A stretch of DNA of 64,000 nucleotides, from NCBI RefSeq assembly GCF_005843925.1, contig NZ_VCBC01000008.1:62001-126000 (forward strand), given 5' to 3'. The notes under the pieces are model-generated. The model did no database searches, was not told the DNA's origin, and saw only the letters and a program-made list of their open reading frames with translations. Shown here one piece after another: positions 1 to 8,340 of the stretch. A program made the translations under genes and the position numbers. The stretch comes from Thalassotalea litorea. GTDB taxonomy: Bacteria > Pseudomonadota > Gammaproteobacteria > Enterobacterales > Alteromonadaceae. Position 1 is the stretch's first letter, and the number at the start of each line of letters is the position of its first letter.

Positions 1-320
1 ATATTTTGAGTTTGTTCGGAAGCTCATACATCAATGCTCAGGCGGCACTAGTGACCCTAGTAACGGGTGCATTAATTAATGCTTTTTTTGGGCAAACCAT
101 GACTTTAATGAAAGTAAAAGGTCATTCTAAAGAGTTATTTTATATCGTAGCTGTGAGCTTATTGCTGAAGTGTGTTTTGATTCAGGTTTTTTATCTCCAT
201 TTTGGAATAATAGGCGTAGCGTTTTCGTCAGTCATTGCAATCTTGTGCTGGAATGTAGGATGTTGGTTCTTTCTATATAGAAAGTTAAATATTAATTCAG
301 CTGTAGTAGGAATTTTATGA
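1..320 (+). CDS. C-terminal end of a Wzx-type polysaccharide flippase (partial)
   Basis: The frame is open to the left edge of the window, so only about the last 105 residues are present; the TTG at position 6 is merely the first possible start inside the window. The fragment has hydrophobic stretches at roughly residues 10-30, 45-65 and 70-95 joined by short charged loops, as at the end of MATE/PST-superfamily exporters that flip undecaprenyl-linked repeat units across the inner membrane. The call rests mostly on context: it is followed by a pyruvyltransferase, glycosyltransferases and a polymerase-like protein. Its stop overlaps the next start by four bases (ATGA), implying translational coupling. 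Another multi-span membrane protein of the locus is possible. Confidence 0.65.
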   Translation, partial: ILSLFGSSYINAQAALVTLVTGALINAFFGQTMTLMKVKGHSKELFYIVAVSLLLKCVLIQVFYLHFGIIGVAFSSVIAILCWNVGCWFFLYRKLNINSAVVGIL

Positions 321-1474
321 AAATTGGCATAGTTGGTGTCGGAAAGTCACCAAATATAGGTGATCAACTTATCGCAAAAACCTTGGGGAAGTCGATAGAA
401 TCGCTTAATCATGATCATCAATTAGAATATTTTGATTTGGATGAAGGCCAGTATGACGTGGATTTTTCACATCCCGTTTCAAATCGCTCATATACGCCAA
501 GTAAAGAAGTACAAAATAAGAGCTATTATCTTCGTTTTTTCAAATTACTCGCATTCGATGCAAAAAACGCTAAAACATATGAGCAACAAATAGAAAATTT
601 TATCCGCGATAAAGATCTGCTGATCATTGGCGGTGGGCATTTACTGATAGATAATTTTGGGTCATTTATTCTTAAAATTAGTCGAGTTACAAAGTTAGCT
701 CAACGGTTTGATATTAAGTTCGCTTTTTGGGGGGTCGGCGTTGGTGATGAATTACACTACTCTTGGAAGTCTCTTGCTGGTAGATATATCCCCAAAAGCA
801 CTCGTATTTTTACTCGTGACAGCAAATCAAAAATAAAGATACAAAATCAAGGATATTACAATGTAAACACTATCATTGATCCTGGATTTTTCAGTGACTT
901 GCTAGATCTCAAACAGACTGATATTCAGGCGCCTCAAAAATCATTGACGATATTTATGATGGACCCTTACGAAACTCATCGACATTCTAGTGTGAAGTAT
1001 AGTCGCGAAGAAATCGCATTATGGTGGTCTGAATTTTTTGAATTAGCTACAAGTCATTACAATGATATTAAAATCGCAAATAACGGCGGTCTTGCAGATT
1101 GGTATTTTATTGATAAATATTTAAAACCAAACTTACCTGATAATGTAACCATACTTCCCAGAGCGTTAAGTTATAAGGATTTAGTAGTTTCAGTAAATGA
1201 CGCAGATACCGTGATTGCGCAAAGACTTCATGCGGTCATTCCTTCTATTGCGCTTAAAAAGAAGTTTTATGCTTTCAAGTGGGACACAAAACTTGAAAAT
1301 ATTCTGACAGACTTAGGTTTGGAAGATTCATTGATTGACTTCACCATGAAGCCAAGTTCTTTATTTGAAATTGTAAAGGATAATGATAATCCTACTCCTA
1401 CGTATCAGATGTTGGACGAGAAAAAACAGCAATATTTGGACGCGTTGAAAAATTTACTTGGGTCTAAATTATGA
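317..1474 (+). CDS. Polysaccharide pyruvyl transferase family protein
   Basis: A 385-residue soluble protein of the polysaccharide pyruvyltransferase family, which transfers the enolpyruvyl group of PEP onto a sugar to make a pyruvate ketal. Visible features are an N-terminal MKIGIVGVG segment followed by NIGDQLI, a glycine-rich IIGGGHLL near residue 105, FWGVGVG near 140, and a C-terminal half with AQRLHAVIPSIAL near residue 308, the basic RLH site typical of the family and of GT-B folds. There is no signal or membrane segment, so it probably acts at the cytoplasmic membrane face on a lipid-linked intermediate. It overlaps both neighbours by four bases. The acceptor sugar cannot be read from the sequence. 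Confidence 0.8.
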   Translation: MKIGIVGVGKSPNIGDQLIAKTLGKSIESLNHDHQLEYFDLDEGQYDVDFSHPVSNRSYTPSKEVQNKSYYLRFFKLLAFDAKNAKTYEQQIENFIRDKDLLIIGGGHLLIDNFGSFILKISRVTKLAQRFDIKFAFWGVGVGDELHYSWKSLAGRYIPKSTRIFTRDSKSKIKIQNQGYYNVNTIIDPGFFSDLLDLKQTDIQAPQKSLTIFMMDPYETHRHSSVKYSREEIALWWSEFFELATSHYNDIKIANNGGLADWYFIDKYLKPNLPDNVTILPRALSYKDLVVSVNDADTVIAQRLHAVIPSIALKKKFYAFKWDTKLENILTDLGLEDSLIDFTMKPSSLFEIVKDNDNPTPTYQMLDEKKQQYLDALKNLLGSKL

Positions 1475-2595
1475 ACCAGCTAAACGTTCTGCACGTCATT
1501 ACCAATTTTGCCGCAGGTGGTATTGAAAAGTGGTTAATTGACTTCGAGAATGTTTGCAACAAACATTACTTGGGTAAGTTAAACTGTGAGTTTTTATGTA
1601 TAGGCGGCTCAACAGATGCTTGGGACCATCAAGTTTCTTCTAAGAAAATATACTCTCCAAATCTGAAAAAAGGACGCCTGGCATTCTTTCTTAAGCTATT
1701 CAGTTTTGCTAGAGAAAATAGAAACACCTATTCCGTAATTCATATACATCCGTATAGGTTCTCAGCTTTCATCGCGTTCGTGTTTAAAATCGCAGGCTGC
1801 AACAACATTGTTGTTCATGCTCATAATGATAAACGAAACCTTTATCGTAAGTATCCATTGGGCAAACGATTAATTTACAATGCATATGGTCTAGTCGCGA
1901 AAGCAATGTTTAGACTATCCGCGACAGTTTGTGTGGCGGCAAGTAAAGATGCTGCCAAAGATCTTTTTGGAACATTGAGCTCATCTAAAACTCAAATAAT
2001 TTATTGCGGTGTTCAGTTATCAGACCATAGAAGTGAGAGTTCTCGTCATGCGTTGATGGCAGAGCTTAACGTCGCCGAAAATGACCATGTGTTTATTACT
2101 GTAGGCTCTTTGACTACGCAAAAAAACCACCTTTTCTTGATCGAAGAGTTTGCCAAAGCAGCTCAAAATAATCATGCGCTTAAATTGCTGGTTATAGGCG
2201 AAGGTAGCTTAAGAGTGGCTTTAGAGCGCAAAATCCAACAATTACAAATGAACGAAAAAGTAATTTTATTGGGGAATAGGTTAGATATACAAAGCATTAT
2301 GCAAAATGTTGCTCACACGTTTGTTTTCCCTTCGTTGTATGAAGGTCTTGGCCTAGCTTTTATTGAGGCTCAATTTTCTGGACTTCCTTCAATTATCTCA
2401 AACACTATCCCTTACGAGGCTGATACAGAAACAAGCCTTGTGAATCGGATTGCGCTTGAGCCCAATGTATGGCGAGATCAGATTGTTCTCGCAGAGCGAT
2501 TGCAAGTAAGCCAAAAAAGAGTCTTGGGAAGTAACCGGAAATTTTCAGTGGAAGAAAGCGTCCGTAATTTTAAAAGTCTCTATGTGTCACTTTAA
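1471..2595 (+). CDS. Glycosyltransferase family 4 (first of three)
   Basis: A 374-residue GT-B glycosyltransferase. The N-terminal domain begins LNVLHVITNFAAGGIEKWL, the usual GT4 opening with a glycine-rich acceptor loop. The C-terminal domain has VGSLTTQKNH near residue 212 and the nucleotide-sugar-binding E-x7-E motif in YEGLGLAFIEA near residue 290. It presumably adds one sugar to the undecaprenyl-linked repeat unit on the cytoplasmic side. It starts inside the end of the pyruvyltransferase gene (ATGA overlap). Donor and linkage are not predictable from sequence. Confidence 0.85.
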   Translation: MNQLNVLHVITNFAAGGIEKWLIDFENVCNKHYLGKLNCEFLCIGGSTDAWDHQVSSKKIYSPNLKKGRLAFFLKLFSFARENRNTYSVIHIHPYRFSAFIAFVFKIAGCNNIVVHAHNDKRNLYRKYPLGKRLIYNAYGLVAKAMFRLSATVCVAASKDAAKDLFGTLSSSKTQIIYCGVQLSDHRSESSRHALMAELNVAENDHVFITVGSLTTQKNHLFLIEEFAKAAQNNHALKLLVIGEGSLRVALERKIQQLQMNEKVILLGNRLDIQSIMQNVAHTFVFPSLYEGLGLAFIEAQFSGLPSIISNTIPYEADTETSLVNRIALEPNVWRDQIVLAERLQVSQKRVLGSNRKFSVEESVRNFKSLYVSL

Positions 2596-2621
2596 CTTAG
2601 CTTTGGCGTACGGATATTAGT

Positions 2622-3848
2622 TTGTTGTCTGATTTACTTGTAAATAATAAACGATTTTTAATACTGTTTATGTTTTACTGCCTATGCAGTTTTCTGGCAG
2701 TGATAAATCCAATTTTGGCTATTTATGTGTTTGTTTGCGCAGGCTTTTTTTTAGCTCTTCCAGAAAAACTCCCGGTTCACGTATTTGTTCTTGCTTTTCC
2801 GTTTTTCCTTTTGATGTTGTCATTTAATTTTTTAAATTTTGACCCTATAGGTGGACCCGACGAACAAGCTTTTTATCAAAACTTTAAGCTTTTGAATTTT
2901 GGCGTTTTGGTAGAAAACGAGTTAGATAGACTAGATGGACAAATTGGATTTATTAGTTCAAGAAACACATTTGCTGGCTTTTTATCTCTAATTACGGTAA
3001 TCGACAAATTAGATTTCAGTCCGATAATGATTGTAATAGCTAATACTTTTTTTTGGTTTTTAGCTATTTCAATTTGGATAAAAAGTATAGAGAGCTACTT
3101 CATACCAAAAGAGTTGACAATTATCACGCTTGTATTACTAGTAGCACCCTCTTCAGCTCATTGGTTAGGCAATTTTGGGAAGGATGTATTTAGCCTGGCA
3201 TTGTGCATGATCTGTGCTGCAAAAGTCTTGGATAAAAAGTGGGGTTGGGCAATCATTGTTCTCGCTATAGCTAGCTTAGTGAGGCCTTATGCTGTGGTTA
3301 TAGTATTCGCTTTAGTCTTACCTTTTATTCTTAATTTTAAGCAAGTTTTAGCGATAACTTTTGGGTCTTTTATAACATTTATATTCGCTCAATATCTGCT
3401 TTTCAAAAGTGTCCTTATTGGTGTGGCTAACTCTGTTATAACCTTTGTTTATATATTTATCAGTCCGAATCCAGTCAATGCTTCCAACTGGGATTATTTG
3501 AGTCTAAATGATGGTTGGCAGTATTCCCCAATATTATTCACAATTGAAGGCATAGTCTTTGGGGCGGTATTAATACTTTCGGCATTTCAATTTTTATTGA
3601 ATAGAAATAATTTGAGTGAACTATTTTACAAAGTTTATATTTCAATTATGTTCTTATGCCTTATATTAGTTTTCGTTGGAATGTTAAATCTTCAGAGGTA
3701 CGGAGAGGCGCAAATGATAGGTTCTCTGGGAGATAATTTTATTCGAAAGAAATTCGTTGCTTTCCCATTTATTGCGATGATAACGGCGATAGCATTTTCA
3801 AAAATCCATTTTTATCGCGCTCCAGTAACCGTAAATCATAAATATTAA
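2622..3848 (+). CDS. Multi-span membrane protein, candidate Wzy polysaccharide polymerase
   Basis: A 408-residue very hydrophobic protein with about ten predicted membrane spans and one larger loop near residues 70-115, rich in charged and aromatic residues (GGPDEQAFYQNF, DRLDGQIGF). I see no conserved catalytic motif. Size, topology and position among glycosyltransferases fit a Wzy-type polymerase, a family known to diverge too far for motif recognition. The start is uncertain: TTG at 2622 or 2625 gives MLSDLL or MSDLL, with only a weak ribosome-binding site, and a later ATG (MFYCLC) would trim about 15 residues. A flippase or an acyltransferase-like membrane enzyme are alternatives. Confidence 0.6.
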   Translation: MLSDLLVNNKRFLILFMFYCLCSFLAVINPILAIYVFVCAGFFLALPEKLPVHVFVLAFPFFLLMLSFNFLNFDPIGGPDEQAFYQNFKLLNFGVLVENELDRLDGQIGFISSRNTFAGFLSLITVIDKLDFSPIMIVIANTFFWFLAISIWIKSIESYFIPKELTIITLVLLVAPSSAHWLGNFGKDVFSLALCMICAAKVLDKKWGWAIIVLAIASLVRPYAVVIVFALVLPFILNFKQVLAITFGSFITFIFAQYLLFKSVLIGVANSVITFVYIFISPNPVNASNWDYLSLNDGWQYSPILFTIEGIVFGAVLILSAFQFLLNRNNLSELFYKVYISIMFLCLILVFVGMLNLQRYGEAQMIGSLGDNFIRKKFVAFPFIAMITAIAFSKIHFYRAPVTVNHKY

Positions 3849-3869
3849 TCAAATAGTGTAACTATCGAA

Positions 3870-4436
3870 ATGAAAGGTTCCAAACTTTTTAATTTATTTA
3901 ATCCGCTTATTAATTTCACTAGCAGAGTATTCAAATTTTTTCCTAGATTTATCAGGACTTGGTTATACGACCTAAGCTCTATATTTTCAGGCTTTTTAGC
4001 TATTACATTGAGATATGCATTAATTAAATCTGCAGCTAAGAAAGTGGGGAAAAACGTATATATTGGAAGAGGCGTTGTTATTAAAAATAGTCAAAACCTT
4101 TCTGTTGGGCATAATGTCAGTATTCATGATTCATGCTATTTAGATTCGATAGGGGAAATTAAAATTGGCGACAATGTTTCAATAGCCCACCACTCTTCCA
4201 TACTAAGCTTCAACCATTCATGGACAGACACTGATAAACCTATAAAGTACAATGAATTAGCTCTGAGTCCGGTTGTTATTAAAGATGATGTTTGGGTAGG
4301 TTGCGGTGTAAGGATTATGCCCGGTGTAACCGTTCATTCGAGAAGTATTATAGCCGCAGGATCTGTCGTTACTAGGGATGTTCCCGCCGAAGTTGTTGTC
4401 GCTGGGGTACCAGCAAAAATTATAAAAAGATTATAA
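3870..4436 (+). CDS. Hexapeptide-repeat O-acetyltransferase (WbbJ/maltose-acetyltransferase type)
   Basis: A 188-residue acyltransferase. The first 55 residues are hydrophobic/basic and probably membrane-associating. From about residue 65 onward the isoleucine/valine hexapeptide pattern of a left-handed beta-helix is clear (VYIGRGVVIKNS, INIGDNVSIA-like turns, VWVGCGVRIMPGVTV, IIAAGSVVTRDVP), ending in AGVPAKIIKRL as usual in LacA/MaaA/WbbJ-type trimers. These enzymes transfer acetyl from acetyl-CoA to a sugar hydroxyl, so this one probably decorates the capsule repeat. A histidine in the FNHSW loop near residue 113 may be catalytic. It is followed after eight bases by the next glycosyltransferase. 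Confidence 0.85.
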   Translation: MKGSKLFNLFNPLINFTSRVFKFFPRFIRTWLYDLSSIFSGFLAITLRYALIKSAAKKVGKNVYIGRGVVIKNSQNLSVGHNVSIHDSCYLDSIGEIKIGDNVSIAHHSSILSFNHSWTDTDKPIKYNELALSPVVIKDDVWVGCGVRIMPGVTVHSRSIIAAGSVVTRDVPAEVVVAGVPAKIIKRL

Positions 4437-4444
4437 GTTAGATA

Positions 4445-5638
4445 ATGAAACTCTTGTTTGTACATGATCATCCTTTTTTTCATAGCTCCGACAATCAATA
4501 CTTTTCTGGAGGAGGATTACCAGCGTCAGTTTGGGATCGATACCTAAAAGTTTTTGATACAATAGACGTGGTTGGTCGCCAAGGTGGGCCGTTGCCAGAA
4601 GCAAAAATTAACTACGTCCTATCATCAAGAAAGGGTGTCTCTTTCTTCCCTCAGAAAAATATTTCTGGGCTACGAAGTCGGTATAAAAATATTAGCAACG
4701 CAACTCACAATCTTACTGACTTGATCGATAATGCTGATGCGATCATTGTGAGACTTCCCAGTGAATTAGGGTTGTTGGCTGTGAAGCTATGTAAAACAAA
4801 ACAAAAGCCTTATGCTGTCGAAATGGTAGACTGCCCTTGGGATGGATTATGGAATTATGGTTCTTTTGTAGCCAAGCTCTATGCTCCTCTATTGGCTTGG
4901 AGAAACAGACAAGCGGTAAAAACTTCACCTTATACACTTTATGTTACCAAAGAGTTTTTACAAACAAGGTACCCCTCTCCAAAATCGGTATCAGTAAACT
5001 GCTCTAATGTAGAAATCTCGGAAATATCTGAAGATGTATTAGCTGCACGCCTGCAAAAAATAAGCTCAAGTAAAAATAAAGTCGTGCTAGGACAGATTGG
5101 GAGTCTAAAAGGGCGTTTTAAAGGTGTTCACAGCGTTTTATCCGTATTAAGAAAGGTTAAATCTCAACTGCCGAATTTCGAGTATCGAATCTTAAGCTCA
5201 GGCTCGACACCATATTACGAGCAAATGGTCAAAGACTACGGATTGGAAGATGTAGTTTACTTTGATGGCCCTCTACCTTCTGGAAAACCCGTAATGGATT
5301 GGTTGGACAGTATCGATATATATTTGCACCCTAGTTTCAAGGAAGGTCTTCCACGAGCATTAATTGAAGCTATGAGCAGAGGTTGCCCAGCTATAGCTTC
5401 TAATGTCGCTGGAATTCCCGAATTACTAAACGAAGACATGATGATAAACCCTGGAGACGAAAATCACTTGGAGCTTTTAATAAAAAGATTAGTTGCTAGT
5501 GAAACTCTACAGCAAAGACTTGCACAGGAAAACCATAGTAAATCCAAAAAATATCATCATGCTTTACTAGACAAAAAGCGCACTGATTATTTAAAAAGCT
5601 TCGCAAGTTTTTCCTCAAAATGTAAGTTTAATCCTTAA
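4445..5638 (+). CDS. Glycosyltransferase family 4 (second of three)
   Basis: A 397-residue GT-B glycosyltransferase opening MKLLFVHDHPFF. The donor-binding half has GQIGSLKGRFKGVHS near residue 218, FDGPLPSGKPV near 275, and the E-x7-E motif in FKEGLPRALIEAMSRG near residue 300. The protein is cytoplasmic with no membrane span and probably adds one residue to the capsule repeat. Small open frames on the opposite strand within it have no support and are ignored. Confidence 0.85.
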   Translation: MKLLFVHDHPFFHSSDNQYFSGGGLPASVWDRYLKVFDTIDVVGRQGGPLPEAKINYVLSSRKGVSFFPQKNISGLRSRYKNISNATHNLTDLIDNADAIIVRLPSELGLLAVKLCKTKQKPYAVEMVDCPWDGLWNYGSFVAKLYAPLLAWRNRQAVKTSPYTLYVTKEFLQTRYPSPKSVSVNCSNVEISEISEDVLAARLQKISSSKNKVVLGQIGSLKGRFKGVHSVLSVLRKVKSQLPNFEYRILSSGSTPYYEQMVKDYGLEDVVYFDGPLPSGKPVMDWLDSIDIYLHPSFKEGLPRALIEAMSRGCPAIASNVAGIPELLNEDMMINPGDENHLELLIKRLVASETLQQRLAQENHSKSKKYHHALLDKKRTDYLKSFASFSSKCKFNP

Positions 5639-5657
5639 ATACCCCTAACAAGAACAC

Positions 5658-6785
5658 ATGAACAAAAAATTATTATTTTTGGTAAACGTTGATTGGTTTT
5701 TCTTGTCTCATCGCTTACCCATTGCACTTAAAGCGTTACAAGAAGGATACGATGTACATCTCGCATGCAATTTCATTGAGCAAAGAGATTATATTGAATC
5801 CCTCGGTATCAAAACCCACCAAATATCTTTTTCAAGAAGCGGTAAAGGTTTCGTAGAAGAGATAAAAACTCTCAAAGACATAAATGTATTATTTTCCAAG
5901 CTACGTCCCGAAATCGTACATGGAGTTACAATCAAGCCCGTTCTTTATGGAGGAGTAATTGGTCGTTTTAAATCGATACAAGGCTTTGTCGGCGCAATAT
6001 CCGGCTTAGGATTAGTTTTCGTCGCAAAAGGAATGAAGGCGAAAATATTTAGAACGTTTATCAAAGCCTTATATAAGCTGGCATTTGGGCACGATAACAA
6101 AGCGATAATATTTCAAAATGAAGCTGATCGACAGGTTTTGTTAAATGCCGGAGTCTTAAGTGAACAAGATTGCAAAATGATCAGAGGGTCAGGAGCTGAT
6201 TTGCAAACTTATTCGCCAAAAGAGCTACCTCAGGGAACAACAACATTTATAATGGCCGCGCGTTTGCTCAAAGAAAAAGGTGTGAATGAATTTATCGATG
6301 CGGCAAGAGAAGTAAAAAACAAAGGCTTTGACGCTCGATTTTTACTTGTTGGGGACCCTGACTCTGGTAATCCCAATAGTTTTACTCATGAAGATCTAAA
6401 GCTATGGGAAAAAGAAGGTTATGTAGAGGTGTTAGGGCATCGTACTGATATTCCTGAGCTATTTTCACAGTCTCATGTCGTAGTTTTACCTTCATTTTAT
6501 GGTGAGGGATTGCCCAAAGTACTCATCGAAGCTGCGGCTTGTGGGCGGGCGATAATTACCACTGACAACCCAGGGTGTAGTGCGGCAGTAGTGTCTGGAG
6601 AAACCGGCATAATTGTTCCTGCTCAGGACGTGGGTTCTTTAGTAGCCGCCATGGAGCAGTTTTTACAATTTCCAACGCAGCTGCAGAGTATGGGGAAAGC
6701 GGGGAGAAAATTGGCAGAAGAAGAGTTTGATGTAAATTCTGTCGTTCAACAACATTTAAATATTTATTCAGAATTGATGGCTTAA
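5658..6785 (+). CDS. Glycosyltransferase family 4 (third; PglA/WbpH-like)
   Basis: A 375-residue GT-B enzyme beginning MNKKLLFLVNVDWFFLSHR, an opening typical of the PglA/WbpH/TagE-like group that adds the second sugar onto an undecaprenyl-linked FucNAc/QuiNAc-type residue. The C-terminal half has MAARLLKEKGVNEFIDA near residue 198 and the E-x7-E motif in GEGLPKVLIEAAACG near residue 287. It sits directly before the epimerase, phosphoglycosyltransferase and dehydratase genes, which fits action just after chain initiation; this placement is inference from context. Confidence 0.85.
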   Translation: MNKKLLFLVNVDWFFLSHRLPIALKALQEGYDVHLACNFIEQRDYIESLGIKTHQISFSRSGKGFVEEIKTLKDINVLFSKLRPEIVHGVTIKPVLYGGVIGRFKSIQGFVGAISGLGLVFVAKGMKAKIFRTFIKALYKLAFGHDNKAIIFQNEADRQVLLNAGVLSEQDCKMIRGSGADLQTYSPKELPQGTTTFIMAARLLKEKGVNEFIDAAREVKNKGFDARFLLVGDPDSGNPNSFTHEDLKLWEKEGYVEVLGHRTDIPELFSQSHVVVLPSFYGEGLPKVLIEAAACGRAIITTDNPGCSAAVVSGETGIIVPAQDVGSLVAAMEQFLQFPTQLQSMGKAGRKLAEEEFDVNSVVQQHLNIYSELMA

Positions 6786-6788
6786 AAA

Positions 6789-7730
6789 ATGGAAGTTTTA
6801 TTAACTGGAGCGAGCGGATTTTTAGGTAAACATATTTTAGCCTCAACAGAGTTTACTGATAGCAGTATTAGAGCGGTATACCGGTTCGGTTCGAAAAGTG
6901 AAGAACACCTTAATCGATATTTTGTAGATAACATTGATGCCCATACCAATTGGTTACCGGCCCTAAAAAATATTGATTGTGTTATTCATTGTGCTGCTAG
7001 GGTGCACGTTATGTCGGATACAAAATCCGATCCTTTGAACGCATATCGTCAGGTCAACACTGAAGGAACGGTTAATCTTGCAGAGCAAGCAATGCGCTGT
7101 GGTGTGAAGAGGTTTATTTTTATCAGTACTATTAAGGTAAATGGCGAAGAAACTGGAGTTACCCCGTATAAAGCATCAGATATAGCCAATCCCTCTGATC
7201 CTTATGGAATATCAAAATATGAGGCAGAGCAAGCCTTGCTTGAGTTAGCACGACGTTCAACAATGGAAGTTGTTATTATTAGGCCTCCTTTGATTTATGG
7301 TCCAGGAGTCAAAGCAAACTTCGCAGCTTTGGCAAAAATTGTGAACAAGGGCTTTCCACTACCTTTTGGCTCGGTGATTAAGAATAAACGCTCAATGGTT
7401 GGAATTACTAACCTGGTTAGTTTGATAAAAGAGTGCACAACAAATAAAAAGGCCGCCAACCAAGTATTTTTAGTGTCTGACGAAGTCGACCTGTCGACTG
7501 CCGATTTTGTAACAAACATCGCTAGAGCACTAGAGAAGAAAACTAGGCTTTTTCCTGTACCTCCATGGCTATTTAAATTGTTGGGGGTAATTACGGGAAA
7601 AGGGCAGGTCGTTAGTCGTATTTGCGGTTCATTGCAGGTAGACATAGAACATACGAAACAAACTTTGGATTGGAAGCCAGTTCAATCCGTCGAAGAAGGC
7701 TTTAAAGAAGCTTTATCAAAATTTAAATAA
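6789..7730 (+). CDS. NAD-dependent sugar epimerase/reductase (WbpV/WbpK-like)
   Basis: A 313-residue extended short-chain dehydrogenase. The Rossmann motif is LLTGASGFLGKH at residues 4-15, and the active site has FISTIKVNGE (Ser/Thr near 117) and YGISKYEAE (Tyr-x3-Lys near 140). The ending with PWLFKLLGVITGKG and WKPVQSVEEGF matches the WbpV/WbpK/Gne-like branch. In known loci such an enzyme reduces the 4-keto sugar made by a WbpM-type dehydratase, giving UDP-QuiNAc or UDP-FucNAc. The dehydratase lies two genes downstream and an initiating transferase in between, so this role is favoured; plain 4-epimerase activity is the alternative. Confidence 0.75.
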   Translation: MEVLLTGASGFLGKHILASTEFTDSSIRAVYRFGSKSEEHLNRYFVDNIDAHTNWLPALKNIDCVIHCAARVHVMSDTKSDPLNAYRQVNTEGTVNLAEQAMRCGVKRFIFISTIKVNGEETGVTPYKASDIANPSDPYGISKYEAEQALLELARRSTMEVVIIRPPLIYGPGVKANFAALAKIVNKGFPLPFGSVIKNKRSMVGITNLVSLIKECTTNKKAANQVFLVSDEVDLSTADFVTNIARALEKKTRLFPVPPWLFKLLGVITGKGQVVSRICGSLQVDIEHTKQTLDWKPVQSVEEGFKEALSKFK

Positions 7731-7739
7731 GACGTTATC

Positions 7740-8300
7740 ATGACTCAATTTTTACTACGTATACTAGATATTTTATTAGCAGCGATCGGCTTAGTTGTAA
7801 CCTCTCCAATACTTTTTGTTTTGATGATTATCGGTTTTCTTGATACTGGATCTCCATTGTTTAGGCAGGAACGTGTAGGGAAAAATCAGATCCCATTCAT
7901 TTTGGTTAAATTTAGGACAATGAATGTTGATACCGCAAGCGTGGCTTCACACCTTGCAAGTAGCTCCTCTATCACTAAATTTGGACACTTTTTGAGACGA
8001 ACCAAACTGGATGAATTACCACAGCTTTGGAATGTGTTGAAAGGAGAAATGAGCTTAGTAGGACCTCGGCCTAGTTTGTTTAATCAACAAGAACTAGTGA
8101 ATGAAAGATCCAAACTTGGTGTTTTGACTTTTAGGCCCGGAATTACAGGACTTGCTCAAGTGAATGAAATTGATATGTCCACACCATATTTACTCGCGGA
8201 AACTGATAAGAAAATGTTAGATGGGATGTCAGTTATTGCATATTTCAAATATATCTTTATGACTGTAGCGGGCAAAGGGAGTGGCGACAGAGTCGGGTAA
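7740..8300 (+). CDS. Monotopic initiating phosphoglycosyltransferase (PglC/WcaJ C-terminal type)
   Basis: A 186-residue small phosphoglycosyltransferase that puts the first sugar-1-phosphate onto undecaprenyl phosphate at the inner membrane. It has one N-terminal re-entrant hydrophobic helix (residues 5-32), then PLFRQERVGKN, the VKFRTMN motif, LDELPQLWNVLKGEMSLVGP with its catalytic Asp-Glu pair, GPRP, and RPGITGLAQVN. At 186 residues it is complete for the PglC-size class and lacks the extra membrane spans of WcaJ/WbaP. The likely substrate is the UDP-QuiNAc/FucNAc product of its neighbours (inference). Confidence 0.88.
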   Translation: MTQFLLRILDILLAAIGLVVTSPILFVLMIIGFLDTGSPLFRQERVGKNQIPFILVKFRTMNVDTASVASHLASSSSITKFGHFLRRTKLDELPQLWNVLKGEMSLVGPRPSLFNQQELVNERSKLGVLTFRPGITGLAQVNEIDMSTPYLLAETDKKMLDGMSVIAYFKYIFMTVAGKGSGDRVG

Positions 8301-8340
8301 TGGTAAATTGCGCTGTTCTGGTCGAAGAAAGAAAAGAAGT